10,306 bases of DNA from Actinomycetota bacterium. GTDB lineage: Bacteria > Actinomycetota > Thermoleophilia > Gaiellales > Gaiellaceae. The position numbers and the translations under genes were made by a program. The DNA is taken from positions 1 to 10,306 of the forward strand of contig PMXT01000091.1 in assembly GCA_003170995.1 (NCBI GenBank), written 5' to 3'. The notes under the pieces are model-generated. The model had not been told where the DNA came from, did not search any database, and saw only the letters and a program-made list of their open reading frames with translations. Below are positions 1 to 7,178 of the stretch, piece after piece; the first letter of the stretch is position 1, and each line of letters opens with the position of its first letter.

Positions 1-185
1 TTCTTTTTGATTCGAGTTCTAAGAACCAATACCGCTAGGTCTGCACACCCGATGCGGCCGATCCGCGGCGTCAGCAACCGCTCTCGGATCGTTGGACTCT
101 CCGCCCTTGTTAGGGTTGTGACCGTATAACCAATCCCGTACGGCTCTGCTCAGTAATAGCCAGTGAAAGCGACTGCGGTGAAAAC
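1..185 (+). other. Upstream region of the aldolase-domain gene
   Basis: No gene is supported here. A TATAAC hexamer at 125-130 could be a -10 box for the gene starting at 186, but no good -35 hexamer lies at 16-18 bp from it (TTGTTA at 107-112 is only 12 bp away), so the promoter is a weak suggestion. GGTGA at 177-181 is a modest Shine-Dalgarno sequence 4 nt before the ATG. A short palindrome (GTTCT, A, AGAAC) lies at 16-26 and has no assigned role. Confidence 0.3.
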
Positions 186-1283
186 ATGACCAACGACTCG
201 AGTTCATCTACCTCTTCTCGGCGGTTCGCGGTCACCGGGACGCCCGCCAGCCCCGCTAGCCAGGAGTTCGCGGACGCGGTGGCTCGTACGCTTGAGAGCC
301 GCCACATGGTTCGCGTTGAGGATCCCGCGCAAGCCGACTTCGTCTTGCTGCTCTTCTCAACCGACAGCCCCGCGCCCTTCCGCCGTCGCTCACGCGGCAC
401 CTACGTGGCGGCCCTGCACGAGCGCGAGGAGATGCCATCAGATCCTCTCGCCGCGGAATATCCCCTGCTCGTGCGTGCGCTCGCCAACTCGGTTCTCTGC
501 TACGTCCCCGGCAAGGCAGTCCTTGTTACGACGCCCGAGCGCGGGACATTCCGAGCCGAGGCGCCCGCTTCCGAGCTCGCCAAGCGACTGGTCGACCGAA
601 TTCAGCCTCTAGCCACCTCTCGACTGGTGATCGACAACGAGTACCGCACCGATCTCGAGCCCGAGCTCTGGCAAGGCGACGAGCTAACCAAGGAGCTCTC
701 CTGGGCCGGCGAGCAGCTCGACGGCTTCGGGCTGCTACCCGCACCCTTCCCGGTGCACGAGCTATTGAGCGAGCGTGAGTTCCGGCATGTCAAGCGCCTC
801 TGGGGGATTGGTGGTCTCTCCTACGGGAACCTCTCGATCCGCAAGGACGAGCAGCGCTACTGGATGAGCGCCAGCGGCGTCGACAAGAGCAATCTGGTGG
901 AGATCGGACGCGACATCCTGATGGTCTCGAACTACGACTCCGAGAAGGCCGCGATCATTCTCAGCGTGCCGCCGGACATTGAGCCGCGCCGGGTCTCGGT
1001 GGATGCGATCGAACACTGGATGATCTACCAGCGCCATCCCGAGGTAGGTGCGATCCTGCACATTCACGCCTGGCTCGAGGGCGCCGATGCGACCGAGATC
1101 AACTTCCCCTGCGGAACCGAGGAGCTGGCGGTCGCCGTCTCGACGCTGCTCGACGCCCAGGACGATCCCGGCCACGCGGTCATCGGCCTGCGCAACCACG
1201 GCATCACGGCCACCGGCGACAACCTACGCGAGATCATCGAGCGCATCCAGCCGCGCCTGCAGCCGCAGGTACCGATGACGTAG
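186..1283 (+). CDS. Class II aldolase/adducin domain protein with an unrecognised N-terminal domain
   Basis: A 365-residue protein. Residues about 185-365 match the class II aldolase/adducin fold: GNLS (214-217, phosphate-binding loop), MSASGVDKSNL, HIH (His292 and His294) and NHG (His338), the three histidines being the usual Zn2+ ligands. Members cleave or epimerise sugar phosphates such as fuculose-1-phosphate or ribulose-5-phosphate; the substrate cannot be read here. At the position of the catalytic Glu73 of fuculose aldolase my manual alignment places Asp273, with Glu276 nearby, so the chemistry may differ. Residues 1-180 have an alternating hydrophobic pattern (FAVTGTP, ADFVLLLFS, AVLVTT) suggestive of an alpha/beta domain, but I do not recognise the family. 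No signal peptide or membrane segment, so cytosolic. The gene is alone on its strand and converges with dsb genes. The ATG at 186 has GGTGA just upstream. Confidence 0.85.
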   Translation: MTNDSSSSTSSRRFAVTGTPASPASQEFADAVARTLESRHMVRVEDPAQADFVLLLFSTDSPAPFRRRSRGTYVAALHEREEMPSDPLAAEYPLLVRALANSVLCYVPGKAVLVTTPERGTFRAEAPASELAKRLVDRIQPLATSRLVIDNEYRTDLEPELWQGDELTKELSWAGEQLDGFGLLPAPFPVHELLSEREFRHVKRLWGIGGLSYGNLSIRKDEQRYWMSASGVDKSNLVEIGRDILMVSNYDSEKAAIILSVPPDIEPRRVSVDAIEHWMIYQRHPEVGAILHIHAWLEGADATEINFPCGTEELAVAVSTLLDAQDDPGHAVIGLRNHGITATGDNLREIIERIQPRLQPQVPMT

Positions 1284-1315
1284 GCCCGCGCAGCTTGCCG
1301 AGCAGATTCCGAGCG

Positions 1316-2029
1316 CTAGCTCTTCGAGAGCGCGTTGATACGCGCCGTGAGATCGACCTCGCTGACTTTCTCCTGCTTCTGGCCGGTGAGACCGACCAGA
1401 AAGGATGGTGTGGCGCTGAAACCCTCGGCATTGAAGCGAGCGGCAGAAGCGTTGATCTGCGCGGCGAAGGCGTTCGATTGGGATGCGGCCGCGAACGCCT
1501 TGTTGACGTCGAGGCCGGGAATCGCGTTGCAGACAGCCTTCAGGTAAGAGTCGGTCGCGTAGCCGGAATCCTCGCTCCCCTGGTTGTCGTAGACGATCTC
1601 GATGAAGTTCCAGAGCCTGTTCTGCTCGCCGCCGGCGAGAGCTGTCCTTAGTAGCCGGACGGAATCGGTGGAGCCCTTAACGTACTTGTCCACGAACGTC
1701 TGCCCCTGGTACTCGATACGCAGCTTGCCAGCGCGGACGTAGTTCTGGATCAGATTGGGCAACCCGTTCGACGAGAAGCTGGCACAGGCGCTGCACTGCG
1801 GGTCGCCGAACTCCGTCAGTGTGACCTTCGCCTTGGGGTTGCCGAGCACTGTCCCATGTTGCGGTATGCCCTGCAACATCTCCCCGATCGAGGCGGTCAT
1901 GTTGAGGTTGACCGTGTTCGGGCTCGACTTGGTCTTACTACCGAGACTGAGCGCGATCACCAGCGCCAGCACGAGCACAATCGCTCCCCCAGCGACTGCC
2001 AGAACCGGCGCGAGCCTCTTCCTCTGCAT
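1316..2029 (-). CDS. DsbA-like membrane-anchored thiol:disulfide oxidoreductase (CSAC active site)
   Basis: A 237-residue thioredoxin-fold protein of the DsbA/Thioredoxin_4 group. Residues about 8-30 form one hydrophobic N-terminal anchor with no clear cleavage site, placing the catalytic domain outside the membrane. The active site is C79-S-A-C82 after the family's FGDPQC motif, and the cis-proline loop is at TPS with Pro208. The helical insertion (about 120-185) carries an extra Cys167, absent from the paralogue at 3487-4170. The two share many segments (GDPQC/SDPQC, YVR-GKLR-EY, NSGYATD/DSGYATD, PGLDV-K), so they are paralogues from a duplication. Expected role: forming or isomerising disulfides in exported proteins, re-oxidised by the VKOR at 3062-3490. 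The CSAC dipeptide departs from the CPHC/CPYC type and may change redox potential or partner. The ATG is supported by a strong Shine-Dalgarno, GAGGAGGGG, at 2032-2040. The gene lies 85 bp after the epimerase and may be read from the same transcript. Confidence 0.9.
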   Translation of the reverse strand: MQRKRLAPVLAVAGGAIVLVLALVIALSLGSKTKSSPNTVNLNMTASIGEMLQGIPQHGTVLGNPKAKVTLTEFGDPQCSACASFSSNGLPNLIQNYVRAGKLRIEYQGQTFVDKYVKGSTDSVRLLRTALAGGEQNRLWNFIEIVYDNQGSEDSGYATDSYLKAVCNAIPGLDVNKAFAAASQSNAFAAQINASAARFNAEGFSATPSFLVGLTGQKQEKVSEVDLTARINALSKS

Positions 2030-2049
2030 GACCCCTCCTCGATCCGTTC

Positions 2050-2072
2050 AGCCCGACCACCGAGATCGGGCT
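2050..2072 (-). other. Inverted repeat between the epimerase and the CSAC DsbA gene
   Basis: Seven-base arms AGCCCGA (2050-2056) and TCGGGCT (2066-2072) are perfect inverted repeats with a 9-nt loop. It lies in the 85-bp gap of the dsb cluster, 10 bp upstream of the Shine-Dalgarno of the last gene. No T-run follows on the minus strand, so a classical terminator is unlikely. It could be an operator, an mRNA processing or attenuation hairpin that sets the level of the last gene apart from the first three, or chance. Confidence 0.35.
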
Positions 2073-2114
2073 TGATTGGCCATCGCAGTTTGACAGAGGA
2101 AGAACCGCCGGCGC

Positions 2115-3065
2115 TCAGCGAGGCGTATCGAGGAGATGTCGAACCGTATCGCCAAGCGTCTCCTCGATCGGCCGCGGCGCGAAACCGATCTCACGCTCGG
2201 CCTTGGCCGGATCGGCGTACCACCAACGAGCGGCGACTCTAGCGTAGCCCGGAGAAACCGGCCAGGGGAAAATGGTCGTCGCGGCGGCGGCAAGGCTTGC
2301 CGGAAGCTTCACCTGGAAGCGCTTGCGCCCGGCTATCTCGCCCACGCGAGTGAAGAACTCCGCGTGGCTCAGATTCCCTTCGCGGTTGGCTAGAACGTAG
2401 CGCTCGCCGATCTTCCCGCGTTCTGCAATCGCCAGAAGTCCAAGCGCCACATCCCGTACGTCCACCAAACACAAGCCACCATCGACGATGAAGCGGAGGC
2501 GTCCGCGCAGGTACGAGCGAATTGGCCAGGTCGTGCCGCCGCGATCGTCATTAGGCCCGACGATATAGGCCGGGTTGGCGATAACAACGTCGCGCCCGGA
2601 TCGCACGGCCTCGAGCGCGTAGCGCTCACCCGCGAGCTTGCTCGCCGAGTAGGGCATGCGGTCGGCGTCGGGCGGGGAAGTGTGCGCCTCGGTGATTAGG
2701 TCGTCCGGACCGGTACCGGGGCCGAGCGTCGCAACGCTGGCGACGTGAACGATACGAGCGGCTGGATCGGCAAGCTCGAGCAGCATTCGAGTGCCTTCGG
2801 CATTCGTAGCCATCAGCCGGTCGCGGTCTCTCTCCTCGTGCGCGACCAGCCCGGCGACGTGGTAGACGATCTCGCAGCCACTGGCGGCCTGTCTCAGACC
2901 CTCGCTGTCGTCTATCGCAACGCGCACCGGCTCGGCACCGAGCGCCGCCAGCTTGCCGAGCGCATCCTCGTCACGGCCGAGCGCCCGCACCGGCTCGCCC
3001 CGCTCGCGTAGAAGCCGAACGAGCTCGGAGCCCAGAAAGCCGGTTGCGCCAGTGACGCAGATCAC
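2115..3065 (-). CDS. NAD(P)-dependent epimerase/dehydratase (extended SDR family)
   Basis: A 316-residue extended short-chain dehydrogenase. The Rossmann glycine motif GATGFLG is at residues 6-12, and the catalytic set is Ser110 (HVASVATLG), Tyr139 and Lys143 (YSASK). The C-terminal part (WWYADPAKAEREIGFAP) is typical of dihydroflavonol-reductase-like and hopanoid-associated (HpnA-like) sugar epimerases, but the substrate cannot be fixed from sequence. Cytosolic, no signal peptide. It starts with GTG at 3065, and that start overlaps the VKOR stop by 4 bases (GTGA), so translation is coupled to VKOR. No link between this enzyme type and disulfide formation is known to me. It may be a passenger, or may act on a quinone, lipid or sugar of the envelope. 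Confidence 0.9.
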   Translation of the reverse strand: MICVTGATGFLGSELVRLLRERGEPVRALGRDEDALGKLAALGAEPVRVAIDDSEGLRQAASGCEIVYHVAGLVAHEERDRDRLMATNAEGTRMLLELADPAARIVHVASVATLGPGTGPDDLITEAHTSPPDADRMPYSASKLAGERYALEAVRSGRDVVIANPAYIVGPNDDRGGTTWPIRSYLRGRLRFIVDGGLCLVDVRDVALGLLAIAERGKIGERYVLANREGNLSHAEFFTRVGEIAGRKRFQVKLPASLAAAATTIFPWPVSPGYARVAARWWYADPAKAEREIGFAPRPIEETLGDTVRHLLDTPR

Positions 3066-3490
3066 GCAGGCCCACGCTTGTCGCGATCACCCGAGGTCAG
3101 AAGCCAGGCAATCGCGATCGGGGCGAGCACAGCCGAGACGATCTCGTTCGAGACGCACCACGTGCAGTAGCGGCCGATCAGGTGCGCCTGGACGTAGAGC
3201 AGGTACGCGTTGAAGCCGAGCGCGGTGAGGGCGATCGTCGCGCCGACCTGCTTGGAGAGAGGATGGCGCACCAGCGTCGTCGCCACGATGCTCAGGTAGG
3301 CGAGCAACCCGAGCAGAGCCACGGGAATGCCGAACAGCTCCGACCAGCGCGAGTTTTGCACCACCCCGCAGCCGCTGGTAAAGCAGACGGGGGGAGTGCC
3401 CCTGAAGTGCGTGTAGGTGAGGTAGCCGCCGATGCCCGCCCCGATCAGAGCGAGTAGTGCGACGGCAAAACGCAAGTAACGCTCTCTCAT
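3062..3490 (-). CDS. Vitamin K epoxide reductase (VKOR) family membrane protein
   Basis: A 142-residue integral membrane protein, the normal size for a stand-alone bacterial VKOR domain. Four hydrophobic segments lie at about 7-27, 55-74, 83-103 and 113-132. The two cysteine pairs are present: loop cysteines Cys36 and Cys41 (VCFTSGC) and the quinone-proximal motif C109-T-W-C112 at the start of the fourth helix. The loop SRWSELFGIP after the first pair is also typical and includes the conserved serine region. Known role: bacterial VKOR replaces DsbB, re-oxidising DsbA-like proteins and passing electrons to menaquinone. The ATG at 3490 overlaps the stop of the upstream dsbA-like gene (ATGA), which makes that protein the obvious partner. 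Unlike some bacterial VKORs, no thioredoxin domain is fused to it; the partner is encoded separately. Confidence 0.95.
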   Translation of the reverse strand: MRERYLRFAVALLALIGAGIGGYLTYTHFRGTPPVCFTSGCGVVQNSRWSELFGIPVALLGLLAYLSIVATTLVRHPLSKQVGATIALTALGFNAYLLYVQAHLIGRYCTWCVSNEIVSAVLAPIAIAWLLTSGDRDKRGPA

Positions 3491-4170
3491 TTCTTCAGCT
3501 GAGCGTCGATGGCGTCGACGAAGGTCTGCAGAGGCTGGGCGCCGACGATCGTCTCGGTTTGCTTCGAGCCGGTGCGACCGAGAAGAAAGGTGGGCGTCGC
3601 GATCTGCTTCCCTACGCTCGTCTCGGCGAGTATCTGCGCCGCGTCGATCATCGGTTGCACGGCGTTCGTGTTGGCGGCCGCAAGAACCTTTTTGACATCG
3701 AGGCCGGGGACAGCCTCGACGAGTCCCTTGATAAAGGCATCGGTGGCGTAGCCGGAGTTCTCCGTTCCCTGCCGAACGAACTCGAGCTCGACCACGTTCC
3801 AGAGCTTGTTCTGGAGGCCGGCGGCCTGTGCCAGTCTGAGCAAACTCGTCGAGTCATTGCCTAGGAAGGAAAGGCCGGCGTATTCCATACGAAGCTTTCC
3901 CGTCCGCACGTACTTCTGCACCAGCGAGGGAAAGACGTTGCGCGCCCAATCGCCGCAGTATGGGCACTGCGGATCGGAGAACTCAACCAGCGTCAACTTG
4001 GCCGTGGGGCTGCCGAGAGAGACCCCCTTCTGCGGAATACCGCTCAGCTCCGCCGGTTTGCTCGAGTGACTACTACTACTCCCGAAGTAGATTGCGACGC
4101 CGATCACTGCTCCTAAAACGATCGCCCCGCCAATGACAGCCAGAACCGGCCTAAGTAGATCGCGCCTCAC
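3487..4170 (-). CDS. DsbA-like membrane-anchored thiol:disulfide oxidoreductase (CPYC active site)
   Basis: A 227-residue thioredoxin-fold protein. Residues about 8-30 form an uncleaved-looking N-terminal membrane anchor, followed by a Ser-rich linker. The active site is C69-P-Y-C72 in FSDPQCPYC, and the cis-proline is Pro193 (ATPTF). There are no further cysteines, as expected for a simple oxidant. Likely function: oxidising cysteine pairs in exported proteins outside the membrane, with the VKOR encoded immediately downstream (4-bp overlap) as its re-oxidant. First gene of the cluster. The start is GTG at 4170, chosen because GAGGAGGAG at 4175-4183 is a near-ideal Shine-Dalgarno sequence with its AGGAGG core (4177-4182) 6 nt away, and because the hydrophobic anchor begins directly after it. 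Confidence 0.92.
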   Translation of the reverse strand: MRRDLLRPVLAVIGGAIVLGAVIGVAIYFGSSSSHSSKPAELSGIPQKGVSLGSPTAKLTLVEFSDPQCPYCGDWARNVFPSLVQKYVRTGKLRMEYAGLSFLGNDSTSLLRLAQAAGLQNKLWNVVELEFVRQGTENSGYATDAFIKGLVEAVPGLDVKKVLAAANTNAVQPMIDAAQILAETSVGKQIATPTFLLGRTGSKQTETIVGAQPLQTFVDAIDAQLKK

Positions 4171-4312
4171 CGCTCTCCTCCTCGATTCGCTGATATCACT
4201 CTCATTCGCTCAGGAAAGAGTATTCGACACGAGCCGTTTTGGGGCGCAAGGAGACGTACGGAAGCCCCGTTCGATTGAGAAACACGCGCCTTCGATCGGG
4301 TAAGGCCTTTGC
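4171..4312. promoter_or_regulatory. Divergent intergenic region between the dsb cluster and the two-component genes
   Basis: These 142 bp separate two operons transcribed away from each other, so promoters for both are expected here. On the minus strand TTGCGC and GAATAC are 18 bp apart (a weak match to -35/-10). On the plus strand TTGAGA at 4275-4280 has only GGGTAA at the right distance. Neither is convincing. The reading frame open on the minus strand from 4636 to 4202 is a shadow of the kinase gene. A shared operator could make the two operons co-regulated, but no palindrome of note was seen. Confidence 0.4.
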
Positions 4313-5875
4313 GTGGGGATAATGGAGCCCGTGATATCGCATCTCGAGCATCTCAGCCAGGATCGCCTGCGAGCACTGGTCGACGCGGGGATCGAGCTCA
4401 ACTCCGAACTCGCGCTCGAGGGCGTGCTTGCACGGGTAGTCGAGTCCGCCGCCCATCTGACCGGCGCCCGCCACGCTCTGTTGGAGGTCGCAGCTCAATC
4501 CGCCGACACGCCCGAGTACGTGGTCGGCTACGGACTGGACGCCCACGACGGCCCGGTTCCCAGCCTCAGCCTGGGCACCCCGGGAACGCTGAGCGCGACA
4601 ATCCTGATCAGAGGCGAGGTCTTCGGCAATCTCCATCTAGGGAACAAGCGCAACGCCCAGTTTTTCACTGCCGAAGACGAGGAGCTTCTGCACGTGCTCG
4701 CCGCTCAGGCCTCGGTCGCGATCGAGAACGCCCGCCTCTATGAGTCGCAAGCTTGGTGGACGACGCAGCTCGAGTCGCTGAACGAAGTGGGGAACGCATT
4801 GGTGCGCGAGACCGATCTCGGCCGCCTGCTCGAGTTCATCTGCCAGCGCCTGCGCGAGCTTCTGGGCGCGCGTTTGGTTGCGATCGGCCTACCGACGAGC
4901 AAAGAGGATCTTCGCTTCGCTGCCGCCGACGGCGAGGGATCCGAGGAAATTCTCGAGCTACGTCTGCCGCAAAAGCGCTCGAAGCTCGGGCTTGCGTTCG
5001 AGCGGCAGCGAAGCGAGCGCGTCGATTCGGCCGACGATACGGAGCTGGACGTCGAGATCGCGCAGCGGATCGGCATCCGGGCCGGACTGTGGGTGCCGTT
5101 GCTCGTACGCGAGCGGGCGATCGGCGTAATACTCGTCGTCGACCGGTTGGGAGACGATCCGCGCTTCAGCGACGAGGATTTGCGCTTGGCGGAAGTGTTC
5201 GCGGCACGCGCCGCGGTCGCCGTGGAGATGTCCAAGCGAGTTGCCCGGGATGCGCTGCGACGGGTCGTCGCGGCGCAGGAGCTGGAGCGCCGCCGCCTTT
5301 CGCGCGAGCTCCACGACGAAACCGGCCAAACGCTCACCTCGGTCTTGCTGGGCTTGAAGACGATCGAGGAAGGGCCGAACTCCGAGCAGGCGCGAGCCGA
5401 GGCCGAGCGGCTGCGCGAGCTCGTGACGCAGGCGCTCCAGGATGTCCGGCGTCTGGCCGTCGAGCTTCGACCCAAGGCGCTCGACGACTTCGGGCTCCTA
5501 CCGGCCCTGAAGCGCCTAGGCGCAGGTTTCAGCGAGCAGACGGGCATTCGCGTGGAGGTCGAATCGTTCCTCGGCGAGGAGCGGCTCCCCAGCGAGATCG
5601 AAACCGCGCTCTACCGGATCGTGCAGGAGTCGCTCACCAACGTGGTCAAGCACGCGCGCGCCAGCTCGGTTAGCGTTCTCGTCACGCGAAAGAGCGGTAG
5701 TGTGGTCGCTGTGATCGAGGACGACGGACGTGGTTTCGACGCCGGAGCCAGCCGCGACGCGGGCCTTGGTTTGGTCGGAATGGAGGAACGCGTGGCGCTC
5801 CTAAACGGGCGGCTGCAGGTCGAGTCGGGCGGAGGCGCGGGCACAACCATCGTGGCGGAGGTTCCTCTCGTATGA
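4313..5875 (+). CDS. Soluble two-GAF sensor histidine kinase, NarL/DevS-type (HisKA_3)
   Basis: A 520-residue kinase with no membrane segment. Order: GAF domain about 20-142, linker helix, second GAF about 155-305, dimerisation/phosphoacceptor HisKA_3 about 318-395 and HATPase about 425-520. The H-box is [11 protein letters not shown] with phosphoacceptor His334. The N-box is ESLTN (439-443), the G1 box EDDGRGF (469-475) and the G2 box [10 protein letters not shown] (484-493), so ATP binding looks intact. The architecture resembles DevS/DosS and related actinomycete kinases, in which GAF domains bind haem, flavin or small ligands; I cannot point to a ligand residue here. The partner is the response regulator immediately downstream (ATGA overlap). 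The start is uncertain: GTG at 4313 has AAGG 7-8 nt upstream, while ATG at 4322 (three residues later) has GGGG too close. The difference does not affect any domain. Confidence 0.93.
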   Translation: MGIMEPVISHLEHLSQDRLRALVDAGIELNSELALEGVLARVVESAAHLTGARHALLEVAAQSADTPEYVVGYGLDAHDGPVPSLSLGTPGTLSATILIRGEVFGNLHLGNKRNAQFFTAEDEELLHVLAAQASVAIENARLYESQAWWTTQLESLNEVGNALVRETDLGRLLEFICQRLRELLGARLVAIGLPTSKEDLRFAAADGEGSEEILELRLPQKRSKLGLAFERQRSERVDSADDTELDVEIAQRIGIRAGLWVPLLVRERAIGVILVVDRLGDDPRFSDEDLRLAEVFAARAAVAVEMSKRVARDALRRVVAAQELERRRLSRELHDETGQTLTSVLLGLKTIEEGPNSEQARAEAERLRELVTQALQDVRRLAVELRPKALDDFGLLPALKRLGAGFSEQTGIRVEVESFLGEERLPSEIETALYRIVQESLTNVVKHARASSVSVLVTRKSGSVVAVIEDDGRGFDAGASRDAGLGLVGMEERVALLNGRLQVESGGGAGTTIVAEVPLV

Positions 5876-6534
5876 TCCGCGTCTTGATCGTCGACGACCA
5901 CGCCGTGGTGCGAGCCGGGCTGCGCCACGTACTCGACGCCGAGAGCGACATCGAGACGGTGGGCGAGGCGGGGGACGGGCGCGAGGCCATCTTCGAGGCG
6001 CGCTCGCGTAAGCCCGACGTGATCCTGGTCGATGTTGTGATGCCCGGTAAGAGCGGCATCGAAGTGACGCCGGAGCTGCTCAAAGAGTCGCCCGCGTCGA
6101 AGGTACTAGTGCTGTCGATGCAGGACGATCCGAGCTACGTGCGCGAGGCGTTCGCGGCCGGGGCTAGCGGGTATGTGCTCAAGGAGGCGGCCGGTGGAGA
6201 GTTGGTCACCGCCGTGCGCGAGGTCGCTCGCGGCGGCCGCTACGTCCATCCCGAGCTCGGTGCGCGCTTGGTCGAAGCCGAGGCGAAGGCACTTGCGGAG
6301 GCCGAGCGTGACCCCCTCTCCGAGCGAGAGCGTGAGGTACTGCGACTGCTCGCTCTCGGGCACACCAACCAGGAGATCGCCAAAAAGCTCTACCTCTCGG
6401 TGCGAACGGCCGAGACGCACCGGGCTCACATCATGCAGAAGCTGCGCCTGACGACCCGTGCCGAGCTTGTTCGCTACGCGCTGGAGCGCGGCCTGCTCGA
6501 CAAAGCGCGGCGTGGCGAGGACGACTCCGCCTGA
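5872..6534 (+). CDS. NarL/LuxR-family response regulator
   Basis: A 220-residue regulator with a receiver domain at about 2-118 and a LuxR-type helix-turn-helix at about 148-212. Receiver residues are all present: acidic pair Asp8/Asp9, phosphoacceptor Asp54 (LVDVVMPG), Ser82 (VLSMQ) and Lys104 (YVLKEA). The DNA-binding part has the standard [20 protein letters not shown] pattern, followed by [21 protein letters not shown]. It overlaps the kinase gene by 4 bases (ATGA), so the two are coupled, and the HisKA_3 class normally pairs with this regulator class. Targets are not visible. The divergent dsb cluster is a candidate by position only. The C-terminal tail ([10 protein letters not shown]) is short and charged. 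Confidence 0.95.
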   Translation: MIRVLIVDDHAVVRAGLRHVLDAESDIETVGEAGDGREAIFEARSRKPDVILVDVVMPGKSGIEVTPELLKESPASKVLVLSMQDDPSYVREAFAAGASGYVLKEAAGGELVTAVREVARGGRYVHPELGARLVEAEAKALAEAERDPLSEREREVLRLLALGHTNQEIAKKLYLSVRTAETHRAHIMQKLRLTTRAELVRYALERGLLDKARRGEDDSA

Positions 6535-6538
6535 TAGC

Positions 6539-6581
6539 CGCGAAAAGTCCGCCCGCTGCGCGGGCATGACGACTTTTCGCG
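6539..6581 (+). repeat. 3'-end palindromic element, copy 1 (after the response regulator)
   Basis: Perfect 11-bp arms CGCGAAAAGTC (6539-6549) and GACTTTTCGCG (6571-6581) enclose a second hairpin, GCCCGC-TGC-GCGGGC (6551-6565). It begins 4 nt after the TGA of the response regulator. A related copy lies at 7306-7340 in reverse orientation, 6 nt after the acetyltransferase stop. Aligning 6540-6575 with the reverse complement of 7306-7340 gives 31 of 35 identical bases plus one gap. The A-run before and T-run after the GC-rich hairpin allow a bidirectional terminator, although the T-run is inside the outer stem. It may be a terminator family, an mRNA-stabilising repeat or a small mobile palindrome. 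Confidence 0.7.
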
Positions 6582-6590
6582 CTGGCGTTG

Positions 6591-6598
6591 AAGGAAAG
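6591..6598 (+). promoter_or_regulatory. Ribosome binding site deciding the start of the 163-residue protein
   Basis: AAGGAAAG lies a few bases upstream of the GTG at 6604 and is the only good Shine-Dalgarno match for this gene. An alternative in-frame GTG at 6751 lacks one. This supports the longer form, even though the first ~48 residues look less protein-like than the rest. Confidence 0.5.
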
Positions 6599-6603
6599 CC
6601 ATA

Positions 6604-7095
6604 GTGAGCCGCAGCCGCGCATGGCTCGATCTTGGAGGTCGCCAACCATTGAGTTCGTTCGGGCACGACTTTGACCTGAGTAGTTTCTCCTCATCGTCAA
6701 TCAGCGGCGCGAACGATGAGTCGGCTCGCTGCGAAAGCGACAATGCGCACGTGGACAGCTACGGAGTCGTATGGCAGGAAAACGAGCGCGAGCCCGTTGC
6801 GGGGAAGCTGGAACTCGATCTGCCCCGGCTTCGTCTCGAAGGCAACGATTGCGGCAAGCTTGCCGTCTACGCCCTCTCGTTTCGGGACCTGATCGGGGTG
6901 CGCGTCGGACGGGAAAGCTGCGACCGGCTCGACGGCAGACCCACACTTCTGCTCAAGCGCTCAAACGGCGACACGATTCGTATCGCCTCGCTCACACAAG
7001 CAGGAATCGTGGCCGAGATCTCCGAGCGGCTCGCCGATTTCGAGCCGCGCATGCGCGCCACCGGCCAGTACGAGCATTCGCCCAAGCACTTCTGA
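6604..7095 (+). CDS. Conserved-looking small protein of unknown function
   Basis: A 163-residue cytosolic protein that I cannot assign to a named family with confidence. The first ~48 residues are Ser-rich and of low complexity. From about residue 50 (DSYGVVWQENEREPVAGKLE) there is a run of alternating hydrophobic strands: GKLELDLPRLRLEG, FRDLIGVRVG, TLLLKRSNGDTIRIASL. It ends in an amphipathic helix (GIVAEISERLADF). This strand-rich body with a closing helix resembles a PH/GRAM-like fold, which is inference from pattern only. GTG at 6604 is preferred because of AAGGAAAG just upstream; GTG at 6751 would give a 114-residue core. The gene follows the two-component pair by 69 bp with the palindromic element between, so it is probably a separate unit. 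Confidence 0.65.
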   Translation: MSRSRAWLDLGGRQPLSSFGHDFDLSSFSSSSISGANDESARCESDNAHVDSYGVVWQENEREPVAGKLELDLPRLRLEGNDCGKLAVYALSFRDLIGVRVGRESCDRLDGRPTLLLKRSNGDTIRIASLTQAGIVAEISERLADFEPRMRATGQYEHSPKHF

Positions 7096-7155
7096 GTAGG
7101 TACTTCTCGCGTCTACGCCTGTCGAGAGCAAGTTGCAGTCTCGACACGCTTTTCG

Positions 7156-7177
7156 CTTGACACCCCAGGGTGTCAAG
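7156..7177. promoter_or_regulatory. Perfect 22-bp palindrome (possible operator)
   Basis: Arms CTTGACACCC (7156-7165) and GGGTGTCAAG (7168-7177) are perfectly complementary around a central CA. TTGACA, the consensus -35 hexamer, lies inside it (7157-7162), but no convincing -10 lies 16-18 bp downstream. The ends CTTGA/TCAAG recall the HAIR operator of HspR (CTTGAGT-N7-ACTCAAG), though the inner bases differ. As RNA it would fold as a 9-bp stem with a CCAG loop; there is no T-run after it, so an intrinsic terminator for the gene ending at 7095 is not well supported. Confidence 0.55.
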
Positions 7178-7178
7178 A

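Noticed and set aside
1..60. The left edge resembling a tRNA T-arm (ttcgagttc)
   Set aside because: No acceptor or anticodon arm can be built around it, and the GTTCT/AGAAC palindrome explains the pattern.
107..130. TTGTTA ... TATAAC as a promoter for the first gene
   Set aside because: The hexamers are only 12 bp apart, too short for a normal sigma-70-type promoter. Only the -10-like part was noted.
1284..1294. GCCCGCGCAGC, an 11-base match to the inner part of the 3'-end element, downstream of the CSAC DsbA gene
   Set aside because: It has the same orientation relative to that gene but lies 21 nt after the stop, and the flanking bases do not match. Eleven GC-rich bases can match by chance, so it is not counted as a third copy.
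4202..4636. A 144-codon open frame on the minus strand overlapping the start of the kinase gene
   Set aside because: It lies opposite the first GAF domain, which has clear family features on the plus strand. The minus frame shows no recognisable domain and no good ribosome binding site was noted. Long opposite-strand frames are expected in high-GC DNA.
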